From Bacillota bacterium (lineage in GTDB: Bacteria > Bacillota > Clostridia > Christensenellales > UMGS416), in the NCBI GenBank assembly GCA_023409755.1, contig JAEYRA010000188.1, forward strand, positions 1 to 30,827: a stretch of DNA of 30,827 bases, read 5' to 3'. Each line of letters opens with the position of its first letter. Positions within the stretch are counted from its first letter, which is position 1. Of the stretch, positions 30,809-30,827 are shown one piece after another. Both the position numbers and the translations under genes were made by a program. Under the pieces are notes generated by a model. That model made no database searches. It had not been told where the DNA came from and saw only the letters and a program-made list of their open reading frames with translations.

Positions 30809-30827
30809 CTCCACATTGCCGCCGGTG

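Overview
The window is about 31 kb of GC-rich chromosome from a spore-forming, low-G+C-type lineage (Bacillota, most likely class Clostridia). Three things point there: the murA-spoIID-spoIIQ-mreB/mbl sporulation and cell-shape block, the plsX-acpP-rnc-smc-ftsY-ylxM-ffh-rpsP-khpA-rimM-trmD housekeeping run in its usual Firmicutes order, and strong AGGAGG ribosome binding sites throughout. I cannot name a genus. There is no rRNA, tRNA, insertion sequence, prophage or CRISPR array.

Layout. At 1-5.2 kb, all on the minus strand, are an actin-like MreB/Mbl (cut by the window edge), SpoIIQ, SpoIID, MurA and a stand-alone HisC. At 5.3-11.5 kb is a divergent carbohydrate-catabolism locus. A GntR/UTRA repressor and an FGGY (xylulokinase-like) kinase are read leftward. 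A phosphotriesterase-family lactonase, an AroE-fold dehydrogenase, a cupin-type phosphoglucose isomerase and a D-2-hydroxyacid dehydrogenase are read rightward. Both arms have sigma-A promoters with near-identical palindromes (core GT-N-CG-N-AC) at the start site, so this looks like one regulon under the local GntR protein. At 11.6-14.2 kb are UV damage endonuclease, a nitroreductase and a DegV lipid-binding protein. At 14.2-17.4 kb are a DivIVA-like coiled-coil protein, a patatin-like phospholipase, a LiaF-like membrane protein and Lgt. At 17.4-27.5 kb is the translation / SRP / SMC / fatty-acid run from trmD back to plsX. At 27.6-30.8 kb are an MFS transporter, release factor RF3 (prfC) and the SRP RNA gene.

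How the genes work together. The SRP pathway is nearly complete here: SRP RNA, Ffh, FtsY and the SRP-associated YlxM. plsX and acpP feed acyl chains to phospholipid synthesis, and Lgt uses phospholipid for lipoproteins. SpoIID and SpoIIQ act in engulfment, and MurA and MreB/Mbl act in wall synthesis. The 5.3-11.5 kb locus is the accessory part and the likeliest place for undescribed biochemistry. Its enzymes suggest oxidation, lactone opening and isomerisation of a phosphorylated sugar or sugar acid, but the substrate cannot be read from sequence.

Regulatory structure worth attention includes intrinsic-terminator-like hairpins that end almost at the start codons of murA and the patatin gene, a promoter whose -35 box overlaps the ftsY stop codon, and an SRP RNA whose flanks can pair into an extra helix.
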